From Flavobacterium tagetis (GTDB lineage: Bacteria > Bacteroidota > Bacteroidia > Flavobacteriales > Flavobacteriaceae), in contig NZ_JAERSF010000005.1 of NCBI RefSeq assembly GCF_016735615.1, positions 124,001 to 188,000 on the forward strand: DNA of 64,000 bases, written 5' to 3'. Positions 1 through 8,416 of this stretch are shown here, in pieces; within the stretch, counting starts at the first letter, position 1, and each line of letters starts with the position of its first letter. The translations under genes and the position numbers were made by a program. The notes beneath the pieces are model-generated. The model did no database searches, was not told the origin of the DNA, and saw only the letters and a list, made by a program, of their open reading frames with translations.

Positions 1-365
1 TGGCCGACAGTCCGACCGCTTTTATGAAGGAACAAGAAAGCACCGATTTTATCGCTAAAGTTCCAACGACTTTTGATGAAACTTCTGCTCTTGATGGTGA
101 AGTTGGAAAATTCGTTTCTATCGCGAGAAGAAAAGGAAATACTTGGTATTTGGGTGCCATAACCAATTGGGATTCCAAAGACATTACAATTGATTTTTCT
201 TTCCTTGAAAAAGGCAAAAAATTCCAAGCCGAGATTTTCTCAGATGGTCTAAACGCTGATAAAGCTGCAACTGATTATAAGAGAGAAATTATTACGGTTG
301 ATTCAACAACAAAGCTAAAATATAAATTGGCAAGCGGAGGAGGATTGGCGATGATTATTAAATAA
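1..365 (+). CDS. GH97 family glycosidase, C-terminal fragment (5' end outside window)
   Basis: Only the last 120 or so residues are present; the reading frame is open from base 3. The visible part (FVSIARRKGNTWYLGAITNW, then a beta-rich stretch ending in GGGLAMIIK) resembles the C-terminal beta-sandwich of GH97 alpha-glucosidases/alpha-galactosidases of the SusB type, which act in the periplasm on starch- or galactoside-derived oligosaccharides. The catalytic TIM barrel would lie upstream and cannot be checked here. The gene ends in a strong hairpin shared with the convergent aldo/keto reductase gene. It may be the last gene of a polysaccharide-utilisation locus outside the window; that is inference. 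Confidence 0.75.
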   Translation, partial: ADSPTAFMKEQESTDFIAKVPTTFDETSALDGEVGKFVSIARRKGNTWYLGAITNWDSKDITIDFSFLEKGKKFQAEIFSDGLNADKAATDYKREIITVDSTTKLKYKLASGGGLAMIIK

Positions 366-397
366 AAAAAGGAGAACGAATTGTTCTCCTTTTTTTA
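364..397. terminator. bidirectional rho-independent terminator
   Basis: GGAGAAC and GTTCTCC arms at 371-377 and 383-389 are flanked by A- and T-runs on both sides, so the hairpin works for the rightward GH97 gene and the leftward aldo/keto reductase gene that converge here. Confidence 0.85.
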
Positions 398-409
398 TCA
401 TTTCACATT

Positions 410-1366
410 TTACACCAATATCTTTTCAATTGCATTTAATTCATCATGCGTAAATTCTGTATTCTGCAAACAATCAATATTATTGCACAATTGTTTTACA
501 GAACTTGCACCAATTAAAACCGATGTAATTCGTTTGTCTTTCTGCAACCAAGCCAAAGCCATTTGCGCCAAAGACTGATTTCTATTTTGAGCAATTTCAT
601 TCAGCTGAATTAATTTCTGAATTCTTTCCTGTGTCACCTCATCTTCTCTCAAATGCCCGTTTGGATTATGCGCCCTTGAGTTTTCAGGAATTCCTTTTAA
701 ATATTTATCTGTCAAAAGCCCTTGAGCCAAAGGCGAAAACGCAATACAGCCAACTCCTTTTTCTTCTAAAACATCCAACAAACCATTTTCAACCCAACGT
801 TCCAGCATTGAGTATTTTGCTTGATGAATTAAACACGGTGTTCCCAATTGTTTCAAAACATCGACCGCAACTCTTGTTTGTTCTGCAGAATAATTACTGA
901 TTCCAACATACAAAGCTTTTCCGCTTCTAACAGCGTGATCCAAAGCCATCATTGTTTCTTCAATCGGAGTTTCTGGATCTGGGCGGTGCGAATAAAAAAT
1001 ATCGACATAATCAATGCTCATTCGTTTCAAACTTTGGTCTAAACTTGACAACAAATATTTTCTCGAGCCCCAATCTCCATAAGGTCCTTTCCACATGGTA
1101 TAACCCGCTTTTGTAGAAATCACGATTTCATCACGAAGATTTCCTTGAAAATTATGCCATAAGATTTTACCAAAGTTTTCCTCGGCAGAACCTGGAACTG
1201 GTCCGTAATTATTTGCTAAATCAAAATGGGTAATTCCTTTATCAAAAGCCTCAATGGCAATACTTTCGGCATTTTCGAAATTATCAACCGAACCGAAGTT
1301 ATGCCATAATCCTAAAGAAATTTCAGGAAGCAATAAACCGCTTTTCCCGCATCTGTTATATTTCAT
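410..1366 (-). CDS. gpr: aldo/keto reductase, YghZ / L-glyceraldehyde-3-phosphate reductase type
   Basis: Cytosolic NADPH-dependent aldo/keto reductase of 318 residues. The sequence closely follows the E. coli YghZ (Gpr) subfamily, for example SLGLWHNFG, THFDLANNYGP, DIFYSHRPD and IAFSPLAQGLLT. The AKR catalytic tetrad is visible as D49, Y54, K86 and H127. Family members reduce L-glyceraldehyde 3-phosphate and methylglyoxal and so act in aldehyde detoxification; the true substrate here is not shown. The gene is monocistronic, with convergent GH97 downstream and an inverted repeat upstream. The AKR assignment is certain; the YghZ subtype is very likely. Confidence 0.9.
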   Translation of the reverse strand: MKYNRCGKSGLLLPEISLGLWHNFGSVDNFENAESIAIEAFDKGITHFDLANNYGPVPGSAEENFGKILWHNFQGNLRDEIVISTKAGYTMWKGPYGDWGSRKYLLSSLDQSLKRMSIDYVDIFYSHRPDPETPIEETMMALDHAVRSGKALYVGISNYSAEQTRVAVDVLKQLGTPCLIHQAKYSMLERWVENGLLDVLEEKGVGCIAFSPLAQGLLTDKYLKGIPENSRAHNPNGHLREDEVTQERIQKLIQLNEIAQNRNQSLAQMALAWLQKDKRITSVLIGASSVKQLCNNIDCLQNTEFTHDELNAIEKILV

Positions 1367-1416
1367 GTTTTTAATTTAAAAGTTGGAGTTTTAATAGATT
1401 TTAAAAATACAAAAAA

Positions 1417-1481
1417 CTCCCGCAGATTTTGCAGATTTAGGAGATTAAAAAAATCTATTTGATCTGCAAAATCTGCGGGAG
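1417..1481. repeat. 20-bp perfect inverted repeat in intergenic DNA
   Basis: Arms 1417-1436 (CTCCCGCAGATTTTGCAGAT) and 1462-1481 are exact reverse complements separated by 25 bases. Each arm holds an internal CGCAGAT/GCAGAT duplication. There is no T-run after the stem, so it looks more like a dispersed palindromic (REP-like) element than a simple terminator. It sits 3' of the HdeD-like gene. Confidence 0.8.
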
Positions 1482-1505
1482 GAAATTAAAATCAGACTTT
1501 ATTTT

Positions 1506-2072
1506 CTAAACTAAATCGTGTAGCTTTTTCAATTTAAAAGAAAAATAAATATAAAAAAATCCGCTTGCAATAAAAGCAAAAGCAGTCCAATATACTATTG
1601 AAAGTCCTGCAAAAACAGGATTCCATAATAAGAGAAATGAGAACAATAGTCCCAAAATTCCTAATCCCAAAAGATTTTTCCAATCTGGAACCGAATAACT
1701 TTTTAAATTAAAAGCCATGAAAATAGCCATTACAGAACGAAATAAAATAGCCAGTCCGACATAAAGTGGCAAAAGCGTTACCGAAACTAACGGATTAGCA
1801 ATTAATACTATTCCAACACCTAAACCTATAATTCCTGATACCAGTGTCCAGCCCCAATTGTCTATTTTTTTTCTGTTTGAAAGTGCAAAAATAATTTCAA
1901 AAATTCCGCTGACCAGAAACGACACACTAAATAAAAAGGCCAATGTTAAATATGTTTTTACAGGTGTGGCAAAAGACCAAAATCCGATAATTACAAAAAG
2001 AATTCCCACTAATAACGGAATGTACCAATAATCAATTGCTGCTTTCACTTTTTTAAATAAAGAATGTTCCAT
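1506..2072 (-). CDS. HdeD / DUF308 family membrane protein
   Basis: An integral membrane protein of 188 residues with about six hydrophobic segments arranged as three repeated two-helix units. It begins after a short cytosolic N-terminus (MEHSLFKKVKAAIDYWYIPL). Motifs such as VGILFVIIGFWSF and LLWNPVFAGLSIVYWTAFAFI fit the HdeD/DUF308 family. HdeD is linked to acid resistance in E. coli, but most family members are uncharacterised. It is transcribed alone: a TAnnTTTG motif lies about 85 bases upstream and there are repeats on both sides. Family confident, function unknown. Confidence 0.8.
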   Translation of the reverse strand: MEHSLFKKVKAAIDYWYIPLLVGILFVIIGFWSFATPVKTYLTLAFLFSVSFLVSGIFEIIFALSNRKKIDNWGWTLVSGIIGLGVGIVLIANPLVSVTLLPLYVGLAILFRSVMAIFMAFNLKSYSVPDWKNLLGLGILGLLFSFLLLWNPVFAGLSIVYWTAFAFIASGFFYIYFSFKLKKLHDLV

Positions 2073-2156
2073 AATACTATTTTAAAATCTTGCCTACTCT
2101 ATAAAGTTTTCAGCTTACCTTAAATCACCAATTAAAAAATTTAATTGGCTGTCTAT

Positions 2157-2164
2157 CAAAGATA
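2157..2164 (-). promoter_or_regulatory. -7 promoter motif of the HdeD-like gene
   Basis: TATCTTTG on the minus strand matches the Bacteroidota -7 consensus TAnnTTTG exactly, about 85 bases upstream of the start codon. A TTG lies slightly closer than the usual spacing. Confidence 0.5.
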
Positions 2165-2283
2165 AAACAAAAGCATAAACCAAAACAGCTTTTCTATAAT
2201 AAAATACTGACATATAGATACTTAAACATTACAACTCGATAGCATCCGGCTTTAGCTAGATGAAAACATAATCTCAATGAAAA

Positions 2284-2405
2284 GGGCTTTAGTCAAACTT
2301 TATAAGTTTGGCTAAAGCCCATTCTAACTTCAAATCTTATTTCCCTAGCTAAAGCTAGGGGCTATTCAAAAAAACTTTGCGACTCTACTCCCGATAGCTA
2401 TCGGG
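2284..2405. repeat. cluster of three palindromes in the 393-base gap 2073-2465
   Basis: The gap between the HdeD-like gene and the GH3 gene has no credible ORF. It contains a hairpin with 17-base arms at 2284-2320 (GGGCTTTAG...CTAAAGCCC), a smaller one at 2343-2359 (CCCTAGC...GCTAGGG) and a perfect 16-base palindrome CCCGATAGCTATCGGG at 2390-2405. The following text (CTTTGTTACTTTGCTTCTTTG, written in part) is low-complexity. The first hairpin could also terminate the leftward GH3 transcript. Confidence 0.65.
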
Positions 2406-2465
2406 ATTGCGAGATTAAAAAACTCTGAACCTTTGTTACTTTGCTTCTTTGCACCTCAAAAAAAC

Positions 2466-4763
2466 TTACTCTTTTATCTCAAAACCACTTTGCAAACCTT
2501 TATCAGAGCTTCCCCCAACCATGATTTTAAAAGTTCCTGGTTCAATCAAATAATTTCCTTCATTATCATAAAACCCAAGTTCTTTGTCTGTTAAGGTAAA
2601 GTTTACCGTTTTAGTTTCTCCTTTTTTCAGATTAACCAATTCAAAACCTTTCAACTCTTTTATCGGGCGAACAATACTTGCATATTCATCGTGAATATAT
2701 AACTGAACTACTTCTTTTCCGTCATAATTTCCTGAATTTGTAACCTCAACACTTACCTGAACTTTTTCACCTTTTGCGAAAGCCGTTTTATTCAATTTCA
2801 AGTTTTTGTAATCAAAAGTTGTATAGCTTAGACCAAAACCAAACGGAAACTGAGGCGTTTTCTCCACATCCATATAATGTGACCAGAAAACATTTTTATC
2901 ACTGTCAGTTGGTCTTCCTGTACTGTATTTGTTGTAATAAATCGGCACTTGCCCGACATTTCTAGGAAACGACATCGGCAATTTTCCACTCGGATTATAA
3001 TCTCCGTACAAAACCTGTGCAATCGCATTTCCAGCTTGAGTTCCCAAATGCCAAGCTTCCACAATTGCAGGAACATTTTCTGCCGCCCATGGAATGCTCA
3101 ACGGACGGCCATTATTTAAAACCAAAACTACATTCGGATTTACTTTAAAAATTTCTTCTAATAATTCCTGTTGCAACCCTGGCAAATTCAGATCAGTTCT
3201 ACTTCTTCCTTCACCACTTTGGAATCCGTATTCACCTAAAACCATTACCACAACATCGGCATTTTTTGCGACTTTCTTCGCTGCTTCAAATCCGCTTTTG
3301 TCTGTTGTATTGAAAATGGTTTCCGTTAAAAACGTTGCTTTTTGTTTTAACAAATCAACTCCTTTTTCAAAAGTCAGCTGATTGTCTTTGTATTGCTGCA
3401 TTCCTTCTAAAACCGAAACCGCAGTATCATCAGAAGCTGCAATTCTCCAACTTCCTAACGGACTGTTTTTATCATTTGCCAAAGCACCAATCAAAGCGAT
3501 TTTTTGTCCGGATTTCTTTAGCGGAAGCAAATTCTTTTCGTTCTTCAATAAAACTATAGATTTCTTCGCCATGTCTAGAACACCTTCATTGTTGGCTTTG
3601 CTTCCCACAACTTCCTTCTCACGTTTTTCATCGCAATATCTGTACGGATCATCAAATAATCCTAACTCAAATTTCACTCTTAAAATTCGGCGAACCGCAT
3701 CATCAACTAAAGCTTCTTTTACTTTTCCTGATTTTACTAAATCAACCAATTTTGCAACATACAAATACGATTCCATATCCATATCAGAACCTGCAATTAC
3801 GGCTTTTGCAGTTGCATCGGCTTCGTCTTTTGCATAACCGTGTGCAATCATTTCACGAATCGAAGCATAATCCGAAATCACAAATCCGTCAAACTTCCAT
3901 TTTCCTTTTAAAATATCTCTTTGCAAAAAGGCATTTCCAGTTGCTGGAACACCATTCAACGTATTAAACGAATTCATAAACGTACGAACTCCAGCATCAA
4001 CTGTCGCTTCAAAAGGAGGTAAAACCGAATTGTACAATTTCGAATTACTGATATCCACAATATTATATTCCAAACCCGCTTCAACATAACCATACGCCGC
4101 AAAGTGTTTTGCACAAGCCGCAATCGTATTTACTTTAGCCAAATCGGCAACTGTTTCTCCTTGAAAGCCTTTCACACGCGCATAACCCACTTTGCTTCCC
4201 AAATACGGATCTTCTCCTGCACCTTCCATCACACGTCCCCAACGCGCATCATTTGCAACATCGACATTTGGTCCAAAAGTCCAGTTAATTCCAGATGCCG
4301 AAGCTTCATCAGCCGCAATCGACGCCGATTTTTTAATTGCTTCTAAATCCCAGCTCGCTGCTTCTGCCAACGGAATCGGGCTTAACGTTTTATAGCCATG
4401 AATTACGTCAAAACCAATAATAAGTGGAATTCCCAAACGTGTTTCTTCAACCGCAATTTTCTGAACCGCGCGAACTTCTTTCACTCCACGAACGGTCAGC
4501 ATCGATCCAACCAATCCTTTTCTTAAATGTTCGTATTTAAGTTCGGCTGTTCCTCCTTTTGGCGCCGGCCCTGTAACATCCCAAAAACCATTATATTGGT
4601 TCATCTGTCCCACTTTTTCCTCCAGCGTCATCAATGGCAACAGCCAATCAATGCGTTGCTCAACAGTTTTATTTTTATCCAGATAAGGCTTTTTCTGTGC
4701 ATTCATATTTCCAATCGTAAAAAGGGAAAATACCCCAATAATTAGTATTTGTTTATTTTTCAT
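2466..4763 (-). CDS. bglX: GH3 family beta-glucosidase (BglX-like), periplasmic
   Basis: A 765-residue GH3 enzyme, full length for BglX-type exo-acting beta-glucosidases/beta-xylosidases. Signal peptide about 1-22 (cleavage after NAQ). The (beta/alpha)8 domain carries GFDVIHG (118-124), AKHFAAYG (218-225) and the nucleophile D298 in VISDY; most relatives have SDW, so Tyr replaces Trp after the nucleophile. The alpha/beta sandwich domain holds GEGRSR near the expected acid/base region, and a C-terminal fibronectin-III-like domain ends the protein (about 660-765). It probably removes terminal beta-linked sugars from oligosaccharides deacetylated by the two esterases encoded upstream on the same strand. 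A 299-base repeat-rich gap separates it from them, so co-transcription is uncertain. Confidence 0.92.
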   Translation of the reverse strand: MKNKQILIIGVFSLFTIGNMNAQKKPYLDKNKTVEQRIDWLLPLMTLEEKVGQMNQYNGFWDVTGPAPKGGTAELKYEHLRKGLVGSMLTVRGVKEVRAVQKIAVEETRLGIPLIIGFDVIHGYKTLSPIPLAEAASWDLEAIKKSASIAADEASASGINWTFGPNVDVANDARWGRVMEGAGEDPYLGSKVGYARVKGFQGETVADLAKVNTIAACAKHFAAYGYVEAGLEYNIVDISNSKLYNSVLPPFEATVDAGVRTFMNSFNTLNGVPATGNAFLQRDILKGKWKFDGFVISDYASIREMIAHGYAKDEADATAKAVIAGSDMDMESYLYVAKLVDLVKSGKVKEALVDDAVRRILRVKFELGLFDDPYRYCDEKREKEVVGSKANNEGVLDMAKKSIVLLKNEKNLLPLKKSGQKIALIGALANDKNSPLGSWRIAASDDTAVSVLEGMQQYKDNQLTFEKGVDLLKQKATFLTETIFNTTDKSGFEAAKKVAKNADVVVMVLGEYGFQSGEGRSRTDLNLPGLQQELLEEIFKVNPNVVLVLNNGRPLSIPWAAENVPAIVEAWHLGTQAGNAIAQVLYGDYNPSGKLPMSFPRNVGQVPIYYNKYSTGRPTDSDKNVFWSHYMDVEKTPQFPFGFGLSYTTFDYKNLKLNKTAFAKGEKVQVSVEVTNSGNYDGKEVVQLYIHDEYASIVRPIKELKGFELVNLKKGETKTVNFTLTDKELGFYDNEGNYLIEPGTFKIMVGGSSDKGLQSGFEIKE

Positions 4764-4787
4764 ATGTGGTTTAGTTAGTTTTTTTTA

Positions 4788-5035
4788 GTTGCTAAGAGAC
4801 TAAGATGCTAAGATTTCTTTTTTTGGCGTGTCCCTCCGGGTCGGGCTATCCGTTACAAGTCCTCGCACTTCCTTCGTCAGGCTCCGGGCTTTCCACTTCT
4901 ATCCCTCACGCAAATCGTTTTCAAAAGACACAATCTTGTCATTTCGACGAAGGAGAAATCACACTCGGGATTCGACAAAGATTGGCGAATTTCTGTGTAG
5001 GGCTTCGACTTTGCTCAACCTGACAAAAAATCTAA
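4788..5035. repeat. intergenic repeat block (three repeat types)
   Basis: Fills the 299-base gap between the GH3 and esterase genes. It starts with a CTAAGA-type short repeat (4790-4812), continues with a locally G+C-rich stretch around 4830-4915, and then has TCATTTCGACGAAGGAGAAA (4939-4958) and a segment ending GGCTTCGACTTTGCTCAACC (5003-5022). Base composition differs sharply from neighbouring genes. Two overlapping short ORFs (4805-5043) lie inside but have no protein-like features. I infer non-coding dispersed repeats. Confidence 0.6.
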
Positions 5036-5062
5036 AATCTTAATTCTTTCTTCTTTAAACAC

Positions 5063-6442
5063 TCACTCAGAAACAAAACAAGAAGCAGGCAAATTCGCTT
5101 TATTAAACAAATCTGACTGAATTGTATTTCCCCATGCAAACCTCACTTTTACTGGAGAAGTCACTTTTTTACTTGTCAAAATCACTTCGTTATTTTTAAT
5201 TAAAGCTTCGGCAGGATAGAAAACTCCATCTGCTCCCGCAACTTCAAACTGATTCGATTTTTTCTCTTTGAAATATAATCCGTCTCCGTAGTCAAAAGAA
5301 ACGGTTACTTTATTCTTATCTATTTTAATGGATTTAAAGAGTGGTCCATTAACTAAATTATTGTTGGCTTTATAAGTTTCAGCCAAAGCCAAATTCGCAA
5401 AACGAATTCCGACCGATTTTTTATTTTTTGGATGAATGTCAATCGTATCCGAAATATCACTGATTACAACCATTCCTGTTTTCGGAACTTCTTTAAGGAG
5501 TTTTCGCTGCGAATCTCTAACTGTCACATTTGAGAAGTTATTCTTTCCCGTTTTAAAAGGTGCAATCTGAACATAATAAAAAGGAAATTCATCTTTCCAT
5601 TCCTTTCTCCATGAAGTAATTAAAGCTCCCAGAGTTTTATCATAAACTAAAGATCCAACATTAGATTCTCCTTGATACCAAAGCGTTCCCGCAATTTTAA
5701 ATCCGATAATTGGATAAATCATCGCGTTATAAGCACGTCCAGGTTGTCGTGGTCCGTATTCTTGTTCGTTCAATTTTTTAGCGTTTTCTAATAAAACGGA
5801 ATCATTATTTACAACTTCTGCCGACATCCAGATTTCAGCAGGAGTTCCGCCCCAGTTGGAAGAAATTAATCCGATCGGGACATTTTTTAAATCTTCGCGG
5901 AGGCGTTTGGCAAAAAAGTAACCAATAGCGCTAAAATATTTCATGGTTTCAGGAGTCGATTCAGTCCAATTTCCCAGTAAATTATTCTGCGGATTTTCAG
6001 CTGTCAATTTCGGAACTGTAAAAAATCGAATGTTTGGATTTGTGGCATTTTTCATTTCTTGTTCGCCATCGTCAATTCCCCAACTTACTGACATTTCCAT
6101 ATTTGATTGTCCCGAACAAAGCCAAACTTCTCCAATCAAAATATTCTTTAAAACTACTTCATTATAACCTTTTATAGAAATGGTAAAAGGTCCGCCAGCT
6201 TCTGGAGTTTTAATGGTTAATTCCCATTTCGCCTGATTATTGGCAACGGTTTTATATTCCTGATTATTCCAGCTTGAAACCAGTTTAATTTCTTCTTTTG
6301 GATTGGCCCAACCCCAAATTTTTACTTCAGAATTGCGCTGTAAAACCATATTATCACTAAAAATATTCGGAAGCGAAACGTTTGCCATCATAGTACTGGA
6401 AATCAATAGAAAGAAAACAAACTTAAAAATATTATTTTTCAT
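5063..6442 (-). CDS. sialate O-acetylesterase-like SGNH carbohydrate esterase
   Basis: A secreted 459-residue esterase with a signal peptide about 1-20 (ends MMA|NVSLP). The core has the signature LCSGQSNMEMS, with probable nucleophile S113 in GQSN, then NWGGTPAEIWMS, GTLWYQGESN and DIHPKNK, whose His fits the catalytic His. This is the sialate O-acetylesterase domain family; members also deacetylate plant polysaccharides such as xylan. Its N-terminal beta region (about 21-100) precedes the catalytic fold. The start overlaps the stop of the upstream CE2-like gene by 11 bases, so the two are translationally coupled. Given GH3 and CE2 neighbours, a plant-glycan substrate is more likely than sialic acid; that is inference. 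Confidence 0.87.
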   Translation of the reverse strand: MKNNIFKFVFFLLISSTMMANVSLPNIFSDNMVLQRNSEVKIWGWANPKEEIKLVSSWNNQEYKTVANNQAKWELTIKTPEAGGPFTISIKGYNEVVLKNILIGEVWLCSGQSNMEMSVSWGIDDGEQEMKNATNPNIRFFTVPKLTAENPQNNLLGNWTESTPETMKYFSAIGYFFAKRLREDLKNVPIGLISSNWGGTPAEIWMSAEVVNNDSVLLENAKKLNEQEYGPRQPGRAYNAMIYPIIGFKIAGTLWYQGESNVGSLVYDKTLGALITSWRKEWKDEFPFYYVQIAPFKTGKNNFSNVTVRDSQRKLLKEVPKTGMVVISDISDTIDIHPKNKKSVGIRFANLALAETYKANNNLVNGPLFKSIKIDKNKVTVSFDYGDGLYFKEKKSNQFEVAGADGVFYPAEALIKNNEVILTSKKVTSPVKVRFAWGNTIQSDLFNKANLPASCFVSE

Positions 6443-7526
6443 TTAGCAACTTCTTTAAAAATGGACCATATTCCCCTGCCAAAACCTTATGATCTGCCAC
6501 ATCTGGATGACCAGAGCATCCGTTTGGCTTCATCGGTTTAAATTTGAAAATCTGAATTGGCTTGTGTGATTTATCATTCGCGAAAGCGTTTTTAACTTTA
6601 TTCAAACAATCTTCAAAAACTACTGCTCTATCTCCGTCAACCATCGGACTATTCGTAATTACGATCAGCACATTAGGATTGTGTTCATAAAGCATTTTTA
6701 TAAAATTGATATAATTTGAAACATACTTTTCAGCATTGAAAGGCAAGCGCTCTTTTTTGCCGTCTCCACCAGAAAAATCATTTGTTCCTAAAGCAATGCT
6801 GATAATATCGGGTTGAAAAGCAAAATCATATTTCGGTTTTGAAGCATCTTTTGTCAGATATAAATTAGGATAAACATCCGGCATTATGGCTTCATCTTTA
6901 TTCTCATCATTCCAATTTCTATACATTCCGATTCCCGAAACACAACTCATTAAATAGTCAGCATCGATTGCTCTGGAAAGCGTTGGTCCATACGCATAAT
7001 ATCCATTATGATGATCCATATATTCTCCTTTATCACAAGGAATATCAGAAGGATCGCTTGCCGCGCCACAAGTAATGGAATCGCCAATGAATTCGATTTT
7101 CTTTTTCTTTCTAAATGAAATCGGAATCAGTTTTGCAGTTGTTCCAGCAAACAAAATATTTCCGCTTTGGGCTTCAGTATTTTTATAGATTTCTAATCGA
7201 TGTTCTTTTTTATTCGAAGTCACTTTTATTGGAAATGACTGCACAGCTCCTTTTTCTATTCTGATTTTCCCAATATATCTTCCATCCAAAACCAATTGAA
7301 CATAATTATGATGGTCTTCAACGCTTTGCAATGAAATCGAACATTCATTTCCAGTAAAATTAAAAGCAACCGAAGAAGCTGTTCCGATTAAAATAACCTG
7401 ATCATTTTGAAGTTTATCAATTCGTCCTTGATATAAAAAAGTTTTATTAGAATTTTGAGTTTGTGAATTCGAAACCGTCGAAATCAGTAAAAACAAAATT
7501 AAAAGTGCCATTTTTTTGGGAAACAT
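6432..7526 (-). CDS. CE2-type SGNH acetyl(xylan) esterase
   Basis: A 364-residue secreted protein with a signal peptide about 1-21. Residues 30-135 form a beta-rich N-terminal domain (FLYQGRIDKL...LEIYKNTEAQSGNILFAG), followed by an SGNH hydrolase domain with IEFIGDSITCG (nucleophile S150), ALGTNDFSGG (N249, D250) and GHPDVADHKVLA (H340). This two-domain order matches carbohydrate esterase family 2, which removes acetyl groups from xylan or glucomannan oligosaccharides. It is the first gene of a leftward pair; its stop overlaps the start of the second esterase by 11 bases. A TAnnTTTG motif lies about 32 bases upstream, back-to-back with the rightward NlpC/P60 promoter. Confidence 0.85.
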   Translation of the reverse strand: MFPKKMALLILFLLISTVSNSQTQNSNKTFLYQGRIDKLQNDQVILIGTASSVAFNFTGNECSISLQSVEDHHNYVQLVLDGRYIGKIRIEKGAVQSFPIKVTSNKKEHRLEIYKNTEAQSGNILFAGTTAKLIPISFRKKKKIEFIGDSITCGAASDPSDIPCDKGEYMDHHNGYYAYGPTLSRAIDADYLMSCVSGIGMYRNWNDENKDEAIMPDVYPNLYLTKDASKPKYDFAFQPDIISIALGTNDFSGGDGKKERLPFNAEKYVSNYINFIKMLYEHNPNVLIVITNSPMVDGDRAVVFEDCLNKVKNAFANDKSHKPIQIFKFKPMKPNGCSGHPDVADHKVLAGEYGPFLKKLLNEK

Positions 7527-7557
7527 AATTTATTTGTTAAAATATAAATACGATTCA

Positions 7558-7584
7558 CAAATATATTGGAAAGAGATTATCCAA
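7558..7584 (-). promoter_or_regulatory. promoter motif for the esterase operon
   Basis: Minus strand TATATTTG at 7558-7565 is an exact TAnnTTTG -7 motif, with TTG at 7582-7584 (16-base spacing, slightly short). The predicted leader is about 25 bases. Confidence 0.55.
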
Positions 7585-7694
7585 AAAGATACTAAAATGT
7601 CAAAAAGTAATAAAAAAACACCACATAAACCCATCATTCGGGCAATTATAGATGTCAATTCTTACATTTATAAAAAGAAACTACAATTTAGATC

Positions 7695-7702
7695 TATCTT
7701 TG
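7695..7702 (+). promoter_or_regulatory. -7 promoter motif of the NlpC/P60 gene
   Basis: TATCTTTG is an exact TAnnTTTG match 30 bases before the ATG at 7732. It helps decide that start over the in-frame upstream codon at 7516. Confidence 0.6.
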
Positions 7703-7731
7703 TCGTTTTATACTTTTACAATCTGCAAAAA

Positions 7732-8235
7732 ATGAAAGCCCTAGCCCTAACTTCTTTATTGTTTTTTATCACTCTTTCTTCTTTCAATTTAAAAAAGGAA
7801 AAAAAGCAAGTTCAAAACACTCAATATCAAACCGAAATCAATCGAGATTCTATTATTGCTTACGCCAAACAATATTTAGGAACTCCTTATGTATACGCTA
7901 GCAGTAATCCGCAAAAAGGTTTTGATTGTTCGGGTTTTGTGAGTTATGTATTTAAAAATTTTGGAATGACACTTCCAAGAAGTTCAAGCGGTTACAAAAA
8001 TTTAGGCAAAGCTCTAAAACCAGAAGAATTTAAAGTGGGAGATGTTCTAGTTTTCTACGGGTATAAAAATAGGAATGTCGTTGGTCACGTTGGCATAATT
8101 TGCGAAGCCAACGGAATGCAGTCAAAATTTATTCATGCTTCTTCAGGAAAAGCACAACAAGTAACTATAACAGCACTTGATACAGAACACTATACCAAAC
8201 GCTTTTATAAATGTGTTGATGTTTTATCGGAATAG
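7732..8235 (+). CDS. NlpC/P60 family cell-wall peptidase
   Basis: A 167-residue exported cysteine peptidase. A hydrophobic N-terminus (about 1-19) precedes an NlpC/P60 domain with C66 in GFDCSGFVSYVF, H119 in VGHVGI and H135 in FIHASS, the full catalytic triad pattern. Family members cut peptide bonds in peptidoglycan stems, typically gamma-D-Glu-diamino acid. The frame is open back to 7516, but that start would overlap the divergent CE2 gene and pass through the promoter motif at 7695, and the ATG at 7732 gives a proper signal peptide. It stands alone between divergent and convergent genes. Confidence 0.88.
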   Translation: MKALALTSLLFFITLSSFNLKKEKKQVQNTQYQTEINRDSIIAYAKQYLGTPYVYASSNPQKGFDCSGFVSYVFKNFGMTLPRSSSGYKNLGKALKPEEFKVGDVLVFYGYKNRNVVGHVGIICEANGMQSKFIHASSGKAQQVTITALDTEHYTKRFYKCVDVLSE

Positions 8236-8244
8236 TTTTTTTCG

Positions 8245-8403
8245 CCACGAATTCACGATTTTTTTTTTTGCCACAGATTAAAAAGATTAACACAGGTTTT
8301 TATAATCATTTTTAATCCTTTAATCTGTGGCTTTATTTTTTTTTACTACTAATTACACAAATTTCTACAAATTTTAATTCGTGAAAATTCGTGTAATTAG
8401 TGG
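8245..8403. repeat. two inverted repeats between convergent genes
   Basis: GCCACAGATTA at 8270-8280 pairs with TAATCTGTGGC at 8321-8331, and ACTAATTACAC near 8348-8358 pairs with GTGTAATTAGT at 8391-8401; CCACGAATTCACGA (8245-8258) partly pairs with the last segment. They lie between the convergent NlpC/P60 and L,D-transpeptidase genes and may serve as terminators, but look like dispersed palindromic repeats. Confidence 0.65.
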
Positions 8404-8416
8404 CGGCCTAAAACTT

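Noticed and set aside
3094..4395. Several rightward ORFs of 60-150 codons opposite the GH3 gene
   Set aside because: They lie antisense to a full-length GH3 enzyme with intact motifs, and the translated products are low-complexity Ser/Phe/Pro-rich text without any domain.
4805..5043. Two overlapping 71-72 codon ORFs in the gap before the GH3 gene
   Set aside because: Located wholly inside dispersed repeat sequence, no protein-like features and no promoter motif.
7516..7731. Upstream extension of the NlpC/P60 frame from 7516
   Set aside because: It overlaps the start of the divergent esterase gene and the -7 promoter motif at 7695, and would destroy the signal peptide.
8245..8403. The two inverted repeats as a CRISPR array
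   Set aside because: The two units differ in sequence, there is no spacer periodicity, and no cas genes are nearby.
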